A stretch of DNA of 64,000 bases from Sphaerolaimus hirsutus (GCA_964036195.1 CAXIWS010000001.1:94250-158249); one strand, 5' to 3'; positions 11,621-24,087 are shown, numbered from the stretch's first letter. Notes: generated by a model not told the origin, from the sequence alone. Numbers and translations: made by a program.

Positions 11621-13228
11621 TGTCATTTTACCCCCACCACGTTTTACTGAAGGTCCTTTTTAAATATTGTAGATGTATTCATAGGAATATGAATACGTTC
11701 CAAAAGTTGTTCATGATCAGGGCTCAACACAAAGCATAGATGCATAAGACTGGAACAGGTAACTGAAACGTGAAAAATACGGGTTGAGTGTTTTTGTTTT
11801 TGCAAAGAGCAAATTGAATGAGCGAAATGAACCCGCAAAGTTCATGTCTCGGGCACGTTTGACACTACTTCATTTCCCTTTGAGCTCGTTTTCTTTTTTT
11901 CATTCGTTTTAAGTGTAAATGAATTTAAATTTCTGACCGGATACCAAAAATGGTAACCTTTTATAGGAATTTGGTTAATGTCCATTTGTGCATGTGAAAG
12001 AATATGTGTGTCGCGCTTGTCTGCATGTCCTTTTCAAATGCGTTGGTGTCATACACATTGGCACACTGCTGTCATACACATTTGCGTATATGAAAAATGT
12101 GTGTGCGGTGTGTCAATGTGCATGTGCATTTGAAAGGCACGTGCACACAAGCGTGGGAAATCTTAGAAATTCCACCTGTAAAATTCATGTTTCAGACACT
12201 TTTGACATCAATCTATTTGTCTTTGTGTATGTTTGCTCTTTTTGACTCGTTTCAGGTACGAACGAACTTAATTTCTGACTGGTTACCAAAAATGGTAACC
12301 TAAACGTTTAAAATATGTGAGCAAACTCATATATAGAATCCTCTAGCGATCACTGAACTGTACAATAAGATGCCTACCACAACGGATAAAATTTGATCCA
12401 GTAAAGTGAAACATAGGAAGATAACACTCACCACTGCCAATCGAAATTCGAAAACCCGCAATGTTTTTGTTTCAAGGGTCTTTCATGTATCTCTGTATTG
12501 TTTGATTAGATGCGCTCTATTGTGTAGTAATCCAAATGTCCTCCTAGCGAGGAACAACAATATTTGATTGGGTGGTATTTAACCTATACCACCCTGCATT
12601 TCTTTTTATGATCCAGCATATCAGGGAGCCTTCACGTGGCCTGGATTGAACATTTTGTTAACTTAGCAAAAGTTAGCAACATGACCGATGCCCTGATTCC
12701 ACCTTCCACAGTGAAAATATTTCAACCCGCAAAATTCATGTTTCAATGACTTTTGAGACCCCTCAAACAAAGACACAGTCAGATTTGTACATATTCCCAT
12801 TTGTACAGTATTTATTATACTCCAGAAGGGATATGGCACCCACCTCGAGTTTGAAGGCCACCCTTCAGTATTCGAGGTCATATTTAGAGGGGGTTTTTTA
12901 ATTGAAAAGCCCCACTTCTTGATAGTGAGATTTCATTTCTGAACAATTGGGGGGTATTCTTTTTAAGAGGGGTTCCAATGAAAACCGCTCCTTTTACTCC
13001 ACAAGCATTAGGTCATAAACCAGAACTCCATTTTGATTGTTTTTGATAGCGTTTTATATCCTAATGTGTGTGTTTAGTAGGTTTTAGGTTTTAGGTTTCG
13101 ACGAGACAAGTTATTTTAACCTTTATGTTATTTAAACATTGAAAATCTGAAAATGGTCAGTGTTATGAATTGGCGTCAAACAGAAATTCGTGGTATTTTA
13201 ATTTCACTTTTCTTATTTTTTGTTATAG
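11621..13228. other. Non-coding stretch with a diverged 340-bp direct repeat
   Basis: The motif 'taccaaaaatggtaacct' occurs at about 11941 and 12284, each preceded by similar 'gaattt/acttaatttctgac' text and a similar T-rich block. This suggests an old tandem duplication. No gene supported. Confidence 0.4.
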
Positions 13229-13894
13229 ACATGATATGGTGAAAATATTTGAAGGTGAAATTTACCCACCACATGGGGCGTTGGACGGTGTCTATTTTTA
13301 TGAATGGAAATTTCGTGGGGTTTGGTTTGAGCATTCAATTTTGATGTCTGTTACACTTATACCTGGACAAACGATACCGATGGGGTCATGCATCAAAGTT
13401 CGGCTGCAAATGGTAAATTTTGGGTGTGATGAGAGTTGTATGCTCTGAGGTGGTAGGTATTAGTGTTGTATAAAGTAAAATCTCAAGAGTGAAACTAAAT
13501 TGACACAAAAATTTTACATTTGACATATGGTTGAGGGTTTCACATATTTCCCATATTTGATATATTACAGAATGCCGCAAATGGTCCAATAATTGAATTG
13601 GGTCCGATGACACATTTGAATATGATATCAATGCCTATCGATTGCGCACATTTGGGGAATTTGAAGCCATATCAATCCAGCCTGTTTTATGTCGGAAAGG
13701 TCATGAAATGCGGTATTTTGGTTGGTATAACCAATGAAAGCGAAGATGGTAAAATGTTACATTTCGCAGCTGGTGCACACCTGCGAGATAATATGATTGT
13801 AGTCCCATTTAAATTTAACAGTCTTCAGTCTCATTGTGAACGCCTGGATGAAACTTTATGCCATCGAAAATTGAAACGCCGTTTTTCGGTTTAG
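13229..13894 (+). CDS. Small two-exon protein of the local gene family (member A)
   Basis: Exons 13229-13412 and 13571-13894 join in frame (phase 0) and end at TAG 13892-13894. Using the first ATG in the exon (13236) gives 166 aa; an upstream coding exon is possible because an acceptor (TTATAG) precedes 13229. The protein is beta-rich in appearance, with GVWFEHSILMSVTLIPGQ and GKMLHFAAGAHLRDNMIVVPF, and has no signal peptide or membrane helix. It appears distantly related to its neighbours by length and by an intron following a similar strand-rich segment. Function unknown. Confidence 0.65.
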
Positions 13895-14120
13895 TATGTT
13901 TGGGTACGTCATAAAATTGGAACGTCTCGTTTATGTTTAGGACGTTTTACACACATTTTGTTTTATGTTTTGAAAAAATTTAAGTGTCAATACACTATTA
14001 TATATAGAGTATTTTACGTTTTGATAAGCTTGTGTTCGGTTGTTATGGTTCTATGTTCCAAACGCGCCAAAAAATTCCCATAGTTACAAGTAAAATTTTT
14101 TGTGAGAAAGAAAAATCTTC

Positions 14121-14753
14121 ATGATGTCAGAAAGTAATATTCAACAAGTTACGGCTTCATCATTCGATAAAGTGACAGGGGTATGGCGTTTCTTTGGGAA
14201 ACTGAATGGTTTTTATGTGCATATAGTTCTCCAGTCGATACCGCAAATTGGATTTAATAAAGAAATGATTGGGCGTATAACCACGGTATGCATCCTTAAT
14301 TTTTGGTTAGAAAAATTATATAAATATGTAAAAAAATTTGCGTAGAGTCGTTCTGGAGATTGCATGTTAACAGTCAGTGTGTTGCCATTTGATGTTGGAG
14401 CGGTGAAAAGTGCCAATTTGGAACTTTTGGGTGAAATTAGTGATGAATTGCCACTCACTTTCGGCTTGGGGGAACTGGACAATGCAAAAATAGTAGTGAT
14501 GATTGAATCTATAAAACCTGGAGCATCAATTAAGTTTAGGGGTATTGTTAATTATCGTGTGGGAGATTCATTTTTGGCAATTATGATGCAGTTTGGAAAT
14601 AGACAAAGCATTCAAGATTCAACTATTGACTTAGGTAACTTGCCAATGCACCCAGAAATACTGTCTGTTGTATCTGATTTGGTTGATAAAGTTGTGGATT
14701 CACAAAAAATGCCTTTTGCGACTGTTTACGTAAGGGATGTGTTAAATTCCTAG
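14121..14753 (+). CDS. Small two-exon protein of the local gene family (member B)
   Basis: Exons 14121-14285 and 14346-14753 encode about 190 aa, MMSESNIQQVTASSF to VYVRDVLNS. The intron is 60 bp (GTATGC...GCGTAG). The segment VWRFFGKLNGFYVHIVL at residues 22-38 resembles segments in the genes at 14919 and 31183, and the intron follows at a comparable place. No known domain recognised. Confidence 0.7.
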
Positions 14754-14918
14754 ATTTATTGGTTCCTTAGAAACACTAGTTCCTCTGCTATCAGGTTGAA
14801 AGACATTTACGAGTTTTTCATATCGAAATATTTGGCCCTATTTTATTTCAAAATGAAAAGTGTTTTCTGAGAAAAAGTGCGAAAAATATATAGACAACTA
14901 AATTCTAAAAATATAATA

Positions 14919-15602
14919 ATGGGTGAAAAAGGTATGGCATCTGGAGTGGGGTTCAAGCGAATTGCACATTATCCATTTAGCATTGGTGAGTATCTACCGT
15001 ATTTCCTCGAAATACTTCTGGAGAGATGAATTTGTCTTAGTGTTTTCAGATTGGGTAATAAATAGGGGTTATTAGTTCGCCAGAAATTTTACTTTTTCTC
15101 TTTTATACTCAATTTGGAGTGTTATTTTGAGGTGGGAGTGTTTCATAGTGATCTCGAGAGGGGTGCGACATTGGGGGGTTTCCAGGGTATTTCGAGGAAA
15201 TTCGATGGTGGGGTATTTTTTGTCTTTTTTGATGTAATTTCTGCTGTTATTATTTTAGACGGCGAATTTCGATACAGTGGTGAATTTCTTGGGGTTCATT
15301 TGACAATCGATCTGAAAGCAATCCCACCCCTTCCTGGGAATGATCCACGGAAACGTTTTCATGGTACAATAATTACAGTCAGTTATTTGTTCGATGTTTT
15401 ATTGTCTATCAAAGATTGAAACAAGTACTATATATATATATATATAGCATTTTGGCAGGGTCCGAATGGCTTGTTTCACATAGGAATTTATGATGGGTTA
15501 GGTAATCGCCCAGGAAGGATTTATGCTTCAAATATTCTTCTCTCTGGAGAGCTTTCACACCATGTGCCCTGCTGCTACAGTGTTGCACAGATTAATTTGT
15601 AA
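14919..15602 (+). CDS. Small three-exon protein of the local gene family (member C)
   Basis: ATG at 14919; exons 14919-14985, 15259-15377 and 15459-15602 join in phase and give 109 aa. FRYSGEFLGVHLTIDL parallels the gene-B segment. The first intron is filled by a 'cgaaatac' repeat (14996-15205). The stop at 15600 may be bypassed by splicing to sequence near 15789, but I found no clean acceptor. Confidence 0.6.
14996..15205. mobile_element. MITE-like repeat of the 'cgaaatac' family inside an intron
   Basis: Inverted ends 'accgtatttcctcgaaatac' and 'gggtatttcgagg' lie within the first intron of the 14919 gene. Related ends occur at 8055-8490, 11050-11150, 25765-25862 and 29145-29285. Confidence 0.5.
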
Positions 15603-15788
15603 TTTTTATCAAAAATTTACATATTGGGGATGTCTAAGGACATAACGGATCTACATTATATATTTTGTGGAACTGTATTTTTGGTATTTTGTGCAATTGT
15701 AATTTTTATCAAGAATTTATATATTGGGGATAGCTTAGGATACAGTCAATTTCAATTATATATGTTTGATAAATTTTTATGAATTATT

Positions 15789-16076
15789 TTGTGCAATATT
15801 TTCGGCATTGCCAATATTGGTGGATCGAAAATTTTATTGGGAATATCTGTGAATGGAGATCAATATCTTTATATGAAAGGTATTACTGAGAAAAGTGAAA
15901 GTGGAATGATTAATCATTCCATTCGCTTTAAAGTGAAAGAGGCAGAACCTGGTGATTCTAAGGAAGTGCAAGTAGTTGATAAGGCGATGACATTTTTATA
16001 TGGTGGAAGTTCTTCAACTGGCTTCAACTGGCCAAATCTTCCATCAGATAGTAAGGCTAGTTCGTCTTTGCCCTAA
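15789..16076 (+). CDS. Orphan 3' exon or gene fragment beside member C
   Basis: An open frame of about 95 codons ends at TAA 16074-16076: NIFGIANIGGSKILLGISVNG near the start, then acidic and Ser-rich SSSTGFNWPNLPSDSKASSSLP. No ATG and no AG acceptor sits at a sensible place upstream, where short direct repeats (15600-15735) occur. It could be the true last exon of member C or a broken duplicate. Confidence 0.4.
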   Translation: MCNIFGIANIGGSKILLGISVNGDQYLYMKGITEKSESGMINHSIRFKVKEAEPGDSKEVQVVDKAMTFLYGGSSSTGFNWPNLPSDSKASSSLP

Positions 16077-16199
16077 GAACCATATTTTATATTATATTTT
16101 ATATTATATTATTTAGTATTATTAGTATTTATTTTATTAAAATGGTGGTATTAATTTTTATCACTGAATTAATAAAAAATCTGGGCGAAATAAGAAAAA

Positions 16200-17662
16200 T
16201 CATCCAACCAATTTAATGACAATTTGAATACCTTCATTTTTTATCACATTTTGGAGCACAGATACAGACATCCTATCATTACTGTAATTTGTCAAGCACC
16301 AAGCAATATTTAATCCGCCAATTTTTCCAATGTCCATTGTGCGACCAATTCCCGGTTCCAAATGATTGATAGAATGTTGAGTGGTGCCAGATACAGGTGT
16401 CGGAAAAGGTTGAAACACATCGCACCATACAATTCCGTAGTCACTGTGAACCTATAAAAAAGTTTTCGTCAAAGTTTTAATTTCATTGTTTAATTAGCAA
16501 TATTTATATATATTTAAGGGTGTCAACCTTCTATTTTCCATTTTTCGCTTTCCGTTAGCAATTTTTTCCAATTTTCTGACAACTCCAAAAAGTTTTTCTG
16601 TTTTTATTTTCGTTTTTCCTCCAAGTGCAAAACGTTTCCGCTTTTCTACAAGTAAAAATATTGCTATTTTCCTCGTTCCACGGGCAAATTTTCTCCATGT
16701 TTTCACAGCAAAATAATGGGTGTGTGATGCGGCGAGATCTCGGCTGTAAAGTAAACCCGGCCGTAAAGTAAATCCGGCCGTAATGCATAGTTGCACTAAC
16801 GTATTTAGGTTTACTTGATAAATACGTTTACGTTTCCTCCCCGAAAAAATACCGGTTCTCAGTTACTCTCGTACTTTTTGAAAGTACGCGAGTACAGAAA
16901 ACGAGTATTTACATATTTTCGTTTACTCCCCTTTTACACAGCGTAAAAGTAGTAAATTTTTACTTTACGTTTTCTGTATTCAGGTGTGACTGAAAATAAA
17001 ATAATTTACGTTTACGTTTACTTTGAAAAACGTTCAGTACTTTAAACAACTCTGTCATAATGATGCCCGGCCTAAAATAGCACCCTCTACTTTACGGCCG
17101 GGTTTACTTTACGGCCGGACCATCCCCGTGTGATGCGCGGTGAAGTGTCCTGAAGTGACTTCACACAGACGCGTAATGTCGGTGTGACGACACTTCACTG
17201 CATTCCAGATGATTCATGACACTTCACAAACCATGCAAAGTATGCTGCAAACATTCACGAAGTGCACATCACGAATTTCGGTCTTCGTGAAGCTAGGTGA
17301 AGTGAGTGGAAGACACTTCACCGAAAACTTCGTGAAGTGTGTGGAAGTGAGTGTAAGTGTCTTCACAGAGCGCACTTCCACACACTTCACGAACCCATTT
17401 TTTGCTGTTTTCCATTTTCCGTAAAAATATGTTGAACCCTTAGACATACCCGATTAAATTCAACTGTAGGGAAATATTCCGCCATTTTTACTGGTCCTGT
17501 TTGGTTGGAGAAAAGTATTTTGAACATTATAACACCCCATCCTAATGAACCATTGTATGAATAATTTTTTGGATTTGGCAATAAAGTATCTATAAGGTAA
17601 AAAATTAATATTATATTTAAAAATTGTTTTTGAAATTTTTTATTTGACTTACTTCCAGCCAT
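16200..17662 (-). CDS. Small three-exon protein of the local gene family (member D)
   Basis: Minus strand: exons 17662-17653, 17589-17450 and 16451-16200 join in phase and give 133 aa. The start is a 10-nt first exon (ATGGCTGGAA) with a perfect GTAAGT donor. Segments include LGWGVIMFKILFS and GIGRTMDIGKIGGLNIAWC. The second intron (998 bp) is swollen by repeats: TTTTCCG-like text, GTTTACTTTACGG words and a TGAAGTG palindrome cluster. No known domain. Confidence 0.65.
17128..17395. repeat. TGAAGTG-type palindromic repeat in the member D intron
   Basis: Nested inverted repeats of 'gtgaagtg' and 'cacttcac', with a core including 'ccatgcaaagtatgctgcaa'. The same family fills 29930-30600. Confidence 0.6.
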
Positions 17663-18002
17663 TTTTCCTGTTTTGTATATTTTTGCTCGAGAAAAGTTTG
17701 GCTATTGAAATGATGAAATGCTATATAAAGTTATATAAATTTTATATATCGCTATAAACTCACACGTTCACGTTCACAGCACAGCGGAATTTAATGTTGT
17801 TTACAGAGCACATTAGATGTTTAGTGGGTAAACTGTATTTTGTAAGGGAAAATGGACGAACCTTAGTACCAGTCCCTTGTTATACCTTCTTCATTGCTGG
17901 TTTTATCAATATCCAATTTACCCAAAATTAATTTAGTGTTTCGTAGATTTTGGGGTGGGAACCGGACATTTTCCATTTCACCACAAGTTAGACATCTTAA
18001 AA

Positions 18003-18617
18003 CTAGGATGTGTCTTCGCGGTTCCATGCATTGTCCATGACACCTGGGCATGACATACTACGATCTATTCAGTTATTCACTTTTATGATTGTAAAAAAAT
18101 TACCGTAAATGAAAGAATTTTCCATCAGAAACCGGATAAAGTATTTGAAGTTTTTGTTTTTGGACAGCTGTTCGACATCTTTCTTGTGGAGATAGACAAT
18201 TCATTCCATTTTGAATTGATGTGTGAATGTGAACAAACCGGCCTTCTGGAATTTTGTCTGGAAGGTAATATAAAACATGTATTTATTTATGTATTTTTTA
18301 ATTATTTTAGCTCAAATTACCTTCCATAATTGCGTGGTTTTCCAACTCTTCAGTTTTTTCTTCAATTGCTTGCTTATCGCACCCTAGACGAATTCGATTT
18401 TTGAGAGCGCCACCGTCAAGTTCACTGTGGCTCTAGAGGAGTATTTTTAAAAATTATTTGAGTATTTTATGTTAGTATTTATTCTAAAAATGTTTACCAC
18501 TATGTGCATGGGCGGGAAATGATTTCGCTCGGCCAAAAAAATGTTATAACAGAAATTGCACGAATGTGTTGCATTGATGCCCATGCCACCCAATTCATTA
18601 AAGTGATCATGTGCCAT
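18003..18617 (-). CDS. Small four-exon protein of the local gene family (member E)
   Basis: Minus strand: exons 18617-18498, 18432-18321, 18257-18104 and 18057-18003 join in phase and give 146 aa ending at TAG 18003-18005. Start ATG at 18617; the frame is open further upstream, so a 5' exon is possible. Segments: FNELGGMGINATHSC and GRFVHIHTSIQNGMN. A competing open frame in the last exon (Cys-rich, up to 18051) is out of phase with the splicing and was not used. Function unknown. Confidence 0.6.
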
Positions 18618-18782
18618 TAGCGGATTTGATTTGGCTTTATGCATTTCGTTTTCAGTGTTTCTTCCAGTATTTCTTTCGACAGGTTCTCCATATATTCTGG
18701 CATCTACATATTCTGTGTCGTAGAAATACAAAATGTTTATATAGAGATAAATATTCTTCGAACATTCATATATAGTGTAATT

Positions 18783-20454
18783 CTACATGCCTGGTTCTGC
18801 AGGTGCATAGAAATCTTGTTTAGCTGCAATGACAAAGTTTGCATCTATCTGAGGTGTGGGATGGGAAGTTGAAATGTGTACCCTTCGACCAATTTTGATA
18901 TTTGACTCCCAAATTGCCAACATCCCTGCAGAGAAAGAGATAATAAATTCAATAGTATATCTAAAATAAAAATAATTTTACCTGTTGGATTTACAGTGCT
19001 AATGATTATAGGCACTGTTAAGGGAATAGTTGGTGTAAAATCAGTCTCTTCAGCCCGAAATGTTGGGTACCATGACATTGATTCATTGTTTTCGAGTTTT
19101 TTCCCATCTAGACATTCTTCACTATTTTCCCCATTTTTTCCACTTGGGCATTTTGTGTCATTCATATGAGTGTGGGGGGTATTTTCTGATTCTAGGGGGT
19201 TGACTGAGTTATTTGTTATTTTGAAGCCATTCTCATTTTTCTGTAACAAGATTAAAGTTTGAGGTAGTTTGATCATTGAATAAAATTAAAATATTATAAC
19301 CTCATTCAATTCATTTGCGAGTTGTGTCGAATCTACATTTGGATCATCTTCAGAGAATGGAGATAGCTGAGGTGTGTTTGTTGTAATTGCTTGTCTTTTT
19401 GGAGGCATTGGTATTTTTTTGTGTGATCCTATAAATAGGTATTTTGATTTAAAAATAAATATCTAGTAAAAAAGTATATAAGCGTGAAAAAGTGAATATC
19501 TTTAACCATTTCCATTGTGAGTAATTCCGAGAGTCGCTTTCAGCTCCTCCAAAGAATTTTTATTTGATGCGATTTGTTGAGGTTTTGACATGCCATCGTC
19601 TGAATTACTTTTGTGGGAATTCGATTGGACACCAATTTTCCATAACTCATTGCAGACATACCCACCCCCATTCAAATTTTCTGGAATCGAATGTGGGAAT
19701 CCATGTTCAGTCAAAATCGGTGTTGTGGGTGGTGGAGGTAGCACACCAATGGCTGGATACCGCTATAATGTTGATTTTAAGCGATTTTCATTGATATATG
19801 TAAGTATACAAGAAAAAATTTCAGACCCCGTTATTTGCGAAGGAGTTTTCATTTTCATCTGGGTTTTCAACATCCACGAATTCCTGAAATTTAGGTAGAC
19901 AATTTACTTTAAGAAATTTATTTAAAAGTATTTTTTTCATTTTTTACCAACTTCAGTTGCATTGTCATTCATTTCATTGTTCAAATGTTCCTGAGCACGA
20001 ATGATTTCTTCCATATTTGCAGCAAGAATTAATGCATTCTCATTCTCTGTAAGTGCCACTCCATTTTCAGATTTTGTAATCAAATCCAAGGCTACATTAG
20101 CCACTTTATAACATTCTAAAGCATTTTCAGCCTTTCTTCCAGCTTTATTTGCTTTTTTATTATTTGTTTTTTCATATTTTGAATTTTTCTGGTAAGTTTT
20201 TAATGCGCGGCTTTTTATTTTTCCAAAATGTTGTTTCAGCTCGATTAGAGCTGAAAAGGTTTTATTATTATTTTATAAAAATAAACCAAAATAAAATAGT
20301 TAAACTAAACTTACTTTTTTCGGATTCATGCCTAGTCGGTGTCAATAGCACCCCGGCAAACCTAAATGTATAGAACATTTAAAAAAATTTAAATGTATAA
20401 AACATTTTTCTTTCAAAAATACCTTTCTGATTCTTGTGGTGTCTGAGAGGACAT
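18783..20454 (-). CDS. Eight-exon protein with coiled-coil and low-complexity parts
   Basis: Minus strand, ATG at 20454, stop TAG at 18783-18785. Exons approximately 20454-20423, 20361-20315, 20250-19951, 19891-19829, 19764-19504, 19432-19303, 19264-18983 and 18927-18783. The N-terminal third is Lys/Glu/Ala-rich and helical (KANKAGRKAENALECYKVAN). The middle is Pro/Thr/Ser-rich (LPPPPTTPIL, IPMPPKRQAITTN). The C-terminus has PTFRAEETDFTPTIPLTVPI and GRRVHISTSHP. Exon 3 needs a GTTGGT donor to stay in frame. No family recognised; borders of exons 4-7 were read by eye and may be off by a few bases. Confidence 0.55.
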
Positions 20455-20599
20455 TGCTTTCCTTTTTTCACTTATTGCCTTTGGAATGAACTTGCTGAGG
20501 AGAAAACTTGCTTTTATACCAAAAGCTTTTTCATTGTTTTAAGATTTATGATTATACTTTATTCTATAAAAAGTTTTATCATGCAAGAGGACTTATGAT

Positions 20600-21425
20600 G
20601 TCAGGGAACAAAGTAGCACCTAGACAGTCTGTGTGTCATCAACTAGGACCAAAGTAGTATATGAGATAAAATATTTTATACTCTGACAGGTATCTTCTGG
20701 TACAACTTTCCACAGACTGTCTCAGTGTCAGGCATTGAAGCAGTACCTAGACAGTTTGTGTGCTGTTCTGCTATCTAGCACCAAAATGTGAGGTAATAAA
20801 GTAATACGCAGCCAGTCTGTGGCTGGTTGTACCAAGAGGTGGTGGTCAAGTTATAAAATATTTTATAACCTGAGAGGTACCTTCTGGTAGAACCGCCCAC
20901 AGACAGTCTGACTGTTACTTTATTACCTCACATTTTGCTGCTAGCTAGCAGAACAGCACACAAACTGTCTAGGTACTGCTTCAATGCTTGAACTTCATCC
21001 ACATCCATGATGAAAAATGAGCGTCTCTATCAATTAATTATGGTGTGTGCTCTGCTACTATGTAAGACCAAAAATGTGAGGTAATAAACTAACACTCAGA
21101 CAGTCTGTGGGATGTTGTACCAAGAGCTACCTCTCAGGTTATAAAATATTTTATCACCTTATTACCTCAGATTTTTTGAGGGTCAGGCATTGAAGCAGTA
21201 TCTAGACAGTCTGTGTGCTATTCTGTTAGCTAGCACCAAAATGTGAGGTAATAAAGTAACACTCAGACAGTCTGTGGGGGTTGTACTAGGAGCTACCTTG
21301 CACATGAAGGTTGTACCAGAAGGTACCTGTCAGGCTATAAAATATTTTATTTCATATATCACTTTGGTGCTAGTTGGTGAGACACAGACTGTCTAGGTGC
21401 AACCTAACACCTGACACTGAGACAT
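20600..21425. repeat. Complex of direct and inverted repeats (foldback complex)
   Basis: Units built from 'ctagacagtctgtgtg', 'gtgaggtaataaagtaac', 'ggttataaaatattttat' and 'accaaaatgtgagg' occur several times in both orientations, so the whole block folds on itself. Near its middle is a 50-bp fragment matching the Polinton integrase end. The block separates divergently transcribed genes at 20454 and 21663. Confidence 0.7.
20991..21040 (-). mobile_element. 50-bp fragment of the Polinton right end (integrase start)
   Basis: 49 of 50 bases match 58251-58300 in the same orientation. The fragment covers the integrase ATG, its first six codons and the bases upstream. It ends at AATTAATTA, the same place the similarity ends at 58300, which suggests a terminus of the element. 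Confidence 0.7.
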
Positions 21426-21662
21426 GTTTGGTTGCAGTTTTATTATGTACTTATATATTTTTATTTTTAAATTCTTTTTAAAACCGTAGAAAACATTGCG
21501 CGGGCTGTTAATAACGTTAGTGATAACGCTACTTAAATATAATGTTAAATACAGAAAAACAACATTATAGGTGTTTTATAATTTCTGAGACATTGTTTAC
21601 TTTTTTGAAATATATAAATGGGGGTGTTTTTGTAAATGTTAAATATTTTAACTTAACTAAAA

Positions 21663-21898
21663 ATGGCTAGTGGAAAAATGAACTATTTGGATTTCAAAAA
21701 GCAAAAGGCAATACCAATGGTTTGAAATTATATTGAATTTCATCAGTAAATAGATTACATTGAAAAAAGGTATATTTATAGGTAAATGGGCTTACCGGCA
21801 CATACATTCTAAATCCATATAGTTCTCGAGATGTGGATCGAATTGCCCTAGCTTATTGTCCAGAGTTATTCAAGGATTTTGAAGATGAACAGATTTAA
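21663..21898 (+). CDS. Small two-exon protein, 57 aa
   Basis: Exons 21663-21719 and 21782-21898 (phase 0, GTTTGA donor, TTATAG acceptor) encode MASGKMNYLDFKKQKAIPM followed by a short acidic tail ending DFEDEQI. No known family. The clean start and in-phase intron support it, but its short length keeps confidence moderate. Confidence 0.5.
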
Positions 21899-22061
21899 CT
21901 AAGAAATGTTTATATTTTTAAATTTCCTTTAGGTGTCTCATTAATTATTGAACATGCAATTTCTTGTGAATTTTTTTACGATTTGTGTTCTCTGTTCACT
22001 ACATGTGTTTCTCAAAATATATAATTACTATAAAATAAAATTGTTAGACTGATGAAAAAAG

Positions 22062-23902
22062 ATGTCGGAATTTTTTAGTTTACTTCTATTTACTCTTATT
22101 TTGGATCCAGTAAATTCGGGGTGTTCCAAAATTGGGCTCTTTTGTTGTCTAGAAGCTCATGATTTTAGTGAAGGGTATTGCGATGAGAATGAGCTTATTT
22201 GGCCAGATAATTCTAGCTATACCAGTCCCGAGTTGACAAAAATTGATTTATATGGATGCACAGAGTTGAACTGCAGTGGAATTGAATTGGCGTTTCCAAA
22301 TTTGGAACAAGTGCTTTATGAAAGACCAGGTAGTGATCGCAAACTCTGTAAAATGCTCATGTAAAATGCTGCACATCTCAAAATTTCTCAAATATTTTGT
22401 ATAATTTTTTGATAAATTGCTAGATACTCGCCATTCTACAGGCATTTTACAGAGTTTGTGATTAATCAGATTGCCCGTGTGTGATCCTATGTGGAAAACC
22501 GTTGATTATTACAGGCGCCGAAATTTGTAGTAAGTTTATTTGGACACTTTATAAAGTGCCTGTCATGTACAGGCTTTGTCTTGATCAGATTCTTGTGTCT
22601 TATCCCGGGTCACACATAGATTTTGATCGCGGTATACCCTGTAAAATATCATCTAAAATGACTTACAGTCCATTTTACAGGGTCTACCGGGACTAAAATC
22701 TACATGACTAGTCTCATACTAGTCGGTTCCACTCACTGTAAATCCACTGTAAGATACACAGGGACTGGATGTTACAGTGGATTTAGAGAGCTGGAACAAA
22801 CTGGTACGGGACTACTCACGTAGATTTTAGTCGCGGTACACCCTGTAAAATGGACTGTAAATCATTTTACATGAAGTTTTACAAGGTGTAGGATGACTAA
22901 AATCTACACGACTATTCCCTACGAGTCGGTTCCAGTCCCTGTAAATGCACTGTAAAGTAAAGATTTAGTCCCTGTAAATGCACTTTAACACACACAGTGA
23001 CTGGACGTTTACACTGGATTTAGATGGACTGGAACCAACTCGTACGGGACTATTTACGTAGATTTTAGTTGCTGTATACCCTCCAAAATATCATGTGAAA
23101 TAGTTTACAGTCTATTTTACAGGGTCTACCACGATCAAAATCTACGTGAGTAGTTCCGTACGAGTCGGTTGTTCCAGTCCCTCTAAATCCAGTGTAAACG
23201 TCCAGTCCCTGTGTGTGTTACAGTGCATTTATAGAGAAAAAAGGTTTACTTTACAGTCCATTTACAGGGACAGGGACTGGAACCGCCTCGTACGGGAATG
23301 ATTTACAGTCCATTTTACTTTACACTCCATAGTATATTCTATCTTGTTTTATATCGAAGCGACAACAACTATCGTTCCAACGTCAACAGAAGTTCCGAGC
23401 AATGGGCAATTTGTTACTCGCGGGAATACTTTGGGTATTACTCTGGGAATTTTGGGAGGCTGCATTGGCATTATTGGCCTGGCTTTTGGAATTTTTTATT
23501 GGAAAAGGTATAAAATTTATATATGGTACTTTTTTACTCCAAATCTTCCAAATCTTCAAACATCAAATTTCAATTTATCACCCTCTGCAAAAAATATAAA
23601 TAACTTCTTGAAAAAATTTCGATCAAAATGTTATATTTTTGGCTTCAAAAAATAGTCAAAACTGACATTTCAGATGCCGTGCCTCGGAATGGCGTCTGTG
23701 CTTTCAAAGGCGGGGACATCAGATGGAGGCAGTTGAGAATCCGGTTTTTGGTGCCGGGCAATTGCACGATGCAGAGTTTGATGAAAATTGTTTGTTTCGC
23801 AAACTAAAAATACTTTCATATTTCAACAAATGTCGTTTGCAGTCGTTTTTACGCAGGAGGAACGAAACCTTTTGGACACCTACTTTGAATTTCGATAAAT
23901 GA
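22062..23902 (+). CDS. Type I membrane protein with short ectodomain
   Basis: Exons 22062-22329, 23360-23507 and 23674-23902 join in phase. Residues 1-19 form a signal peptide (MSEFFSLLLFTLILDPVNS). A Cys-containing ectodomain follows with N-glycosylation sites (NSS, NCS) and LTKIDLYGCTEL, faintly leucine-rich-repeat-like. A Thr/Ser stalk (TTTIVPTSTEVPS) leads to a Gly/Ile-rich membrane helix (LGITLGILGGCIGIIGLAFGI) and a basic, then acidic, cytoplasmic tail. The first intron (1030 bp) is filled with inverted repeats. Receptor- or adhesion-like; function unknown. Confidence 0.65.
22330..23359. repeat. Intron filled with GTAAA/TTTAC inverted repeats
   Basis: Repeated words in both orientations: 'ccctgtaaaat', 'tagattttagtcgcggta', 'ggttccagtccctgtaaat' and 'ctcgtacgggac'. 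The block looks like several nested copies of one hairpin element inside the first intron of the 22062 gene. Confidence 0.65.
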
Positions 23903-24087
23903 GATTTTTAGTTACTTTTTTTCTTGTGACAACTGTTTAAGTAATTCAACTGTCCCTTAGTATGTTTTCTCTAATTATATTTTCTACAAGTGGTGCATAA
24001 CTTTTTATGTACTTATCTCTTTGGATTTTCATAATTCGTAATTTTGTTTAATTAAAAAGAAAAAATTTCGAAATTGCACTTGCAGAA

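Noticed and set aside
17863..18051. 62-aa Cys-rich frame (CHGQC...CLTC) as a zinc-ribbon protein
   Set aside because: It is out of phase with the splice junctions of the 18003-18617 gene, whose own frame ends properly in the same exon.
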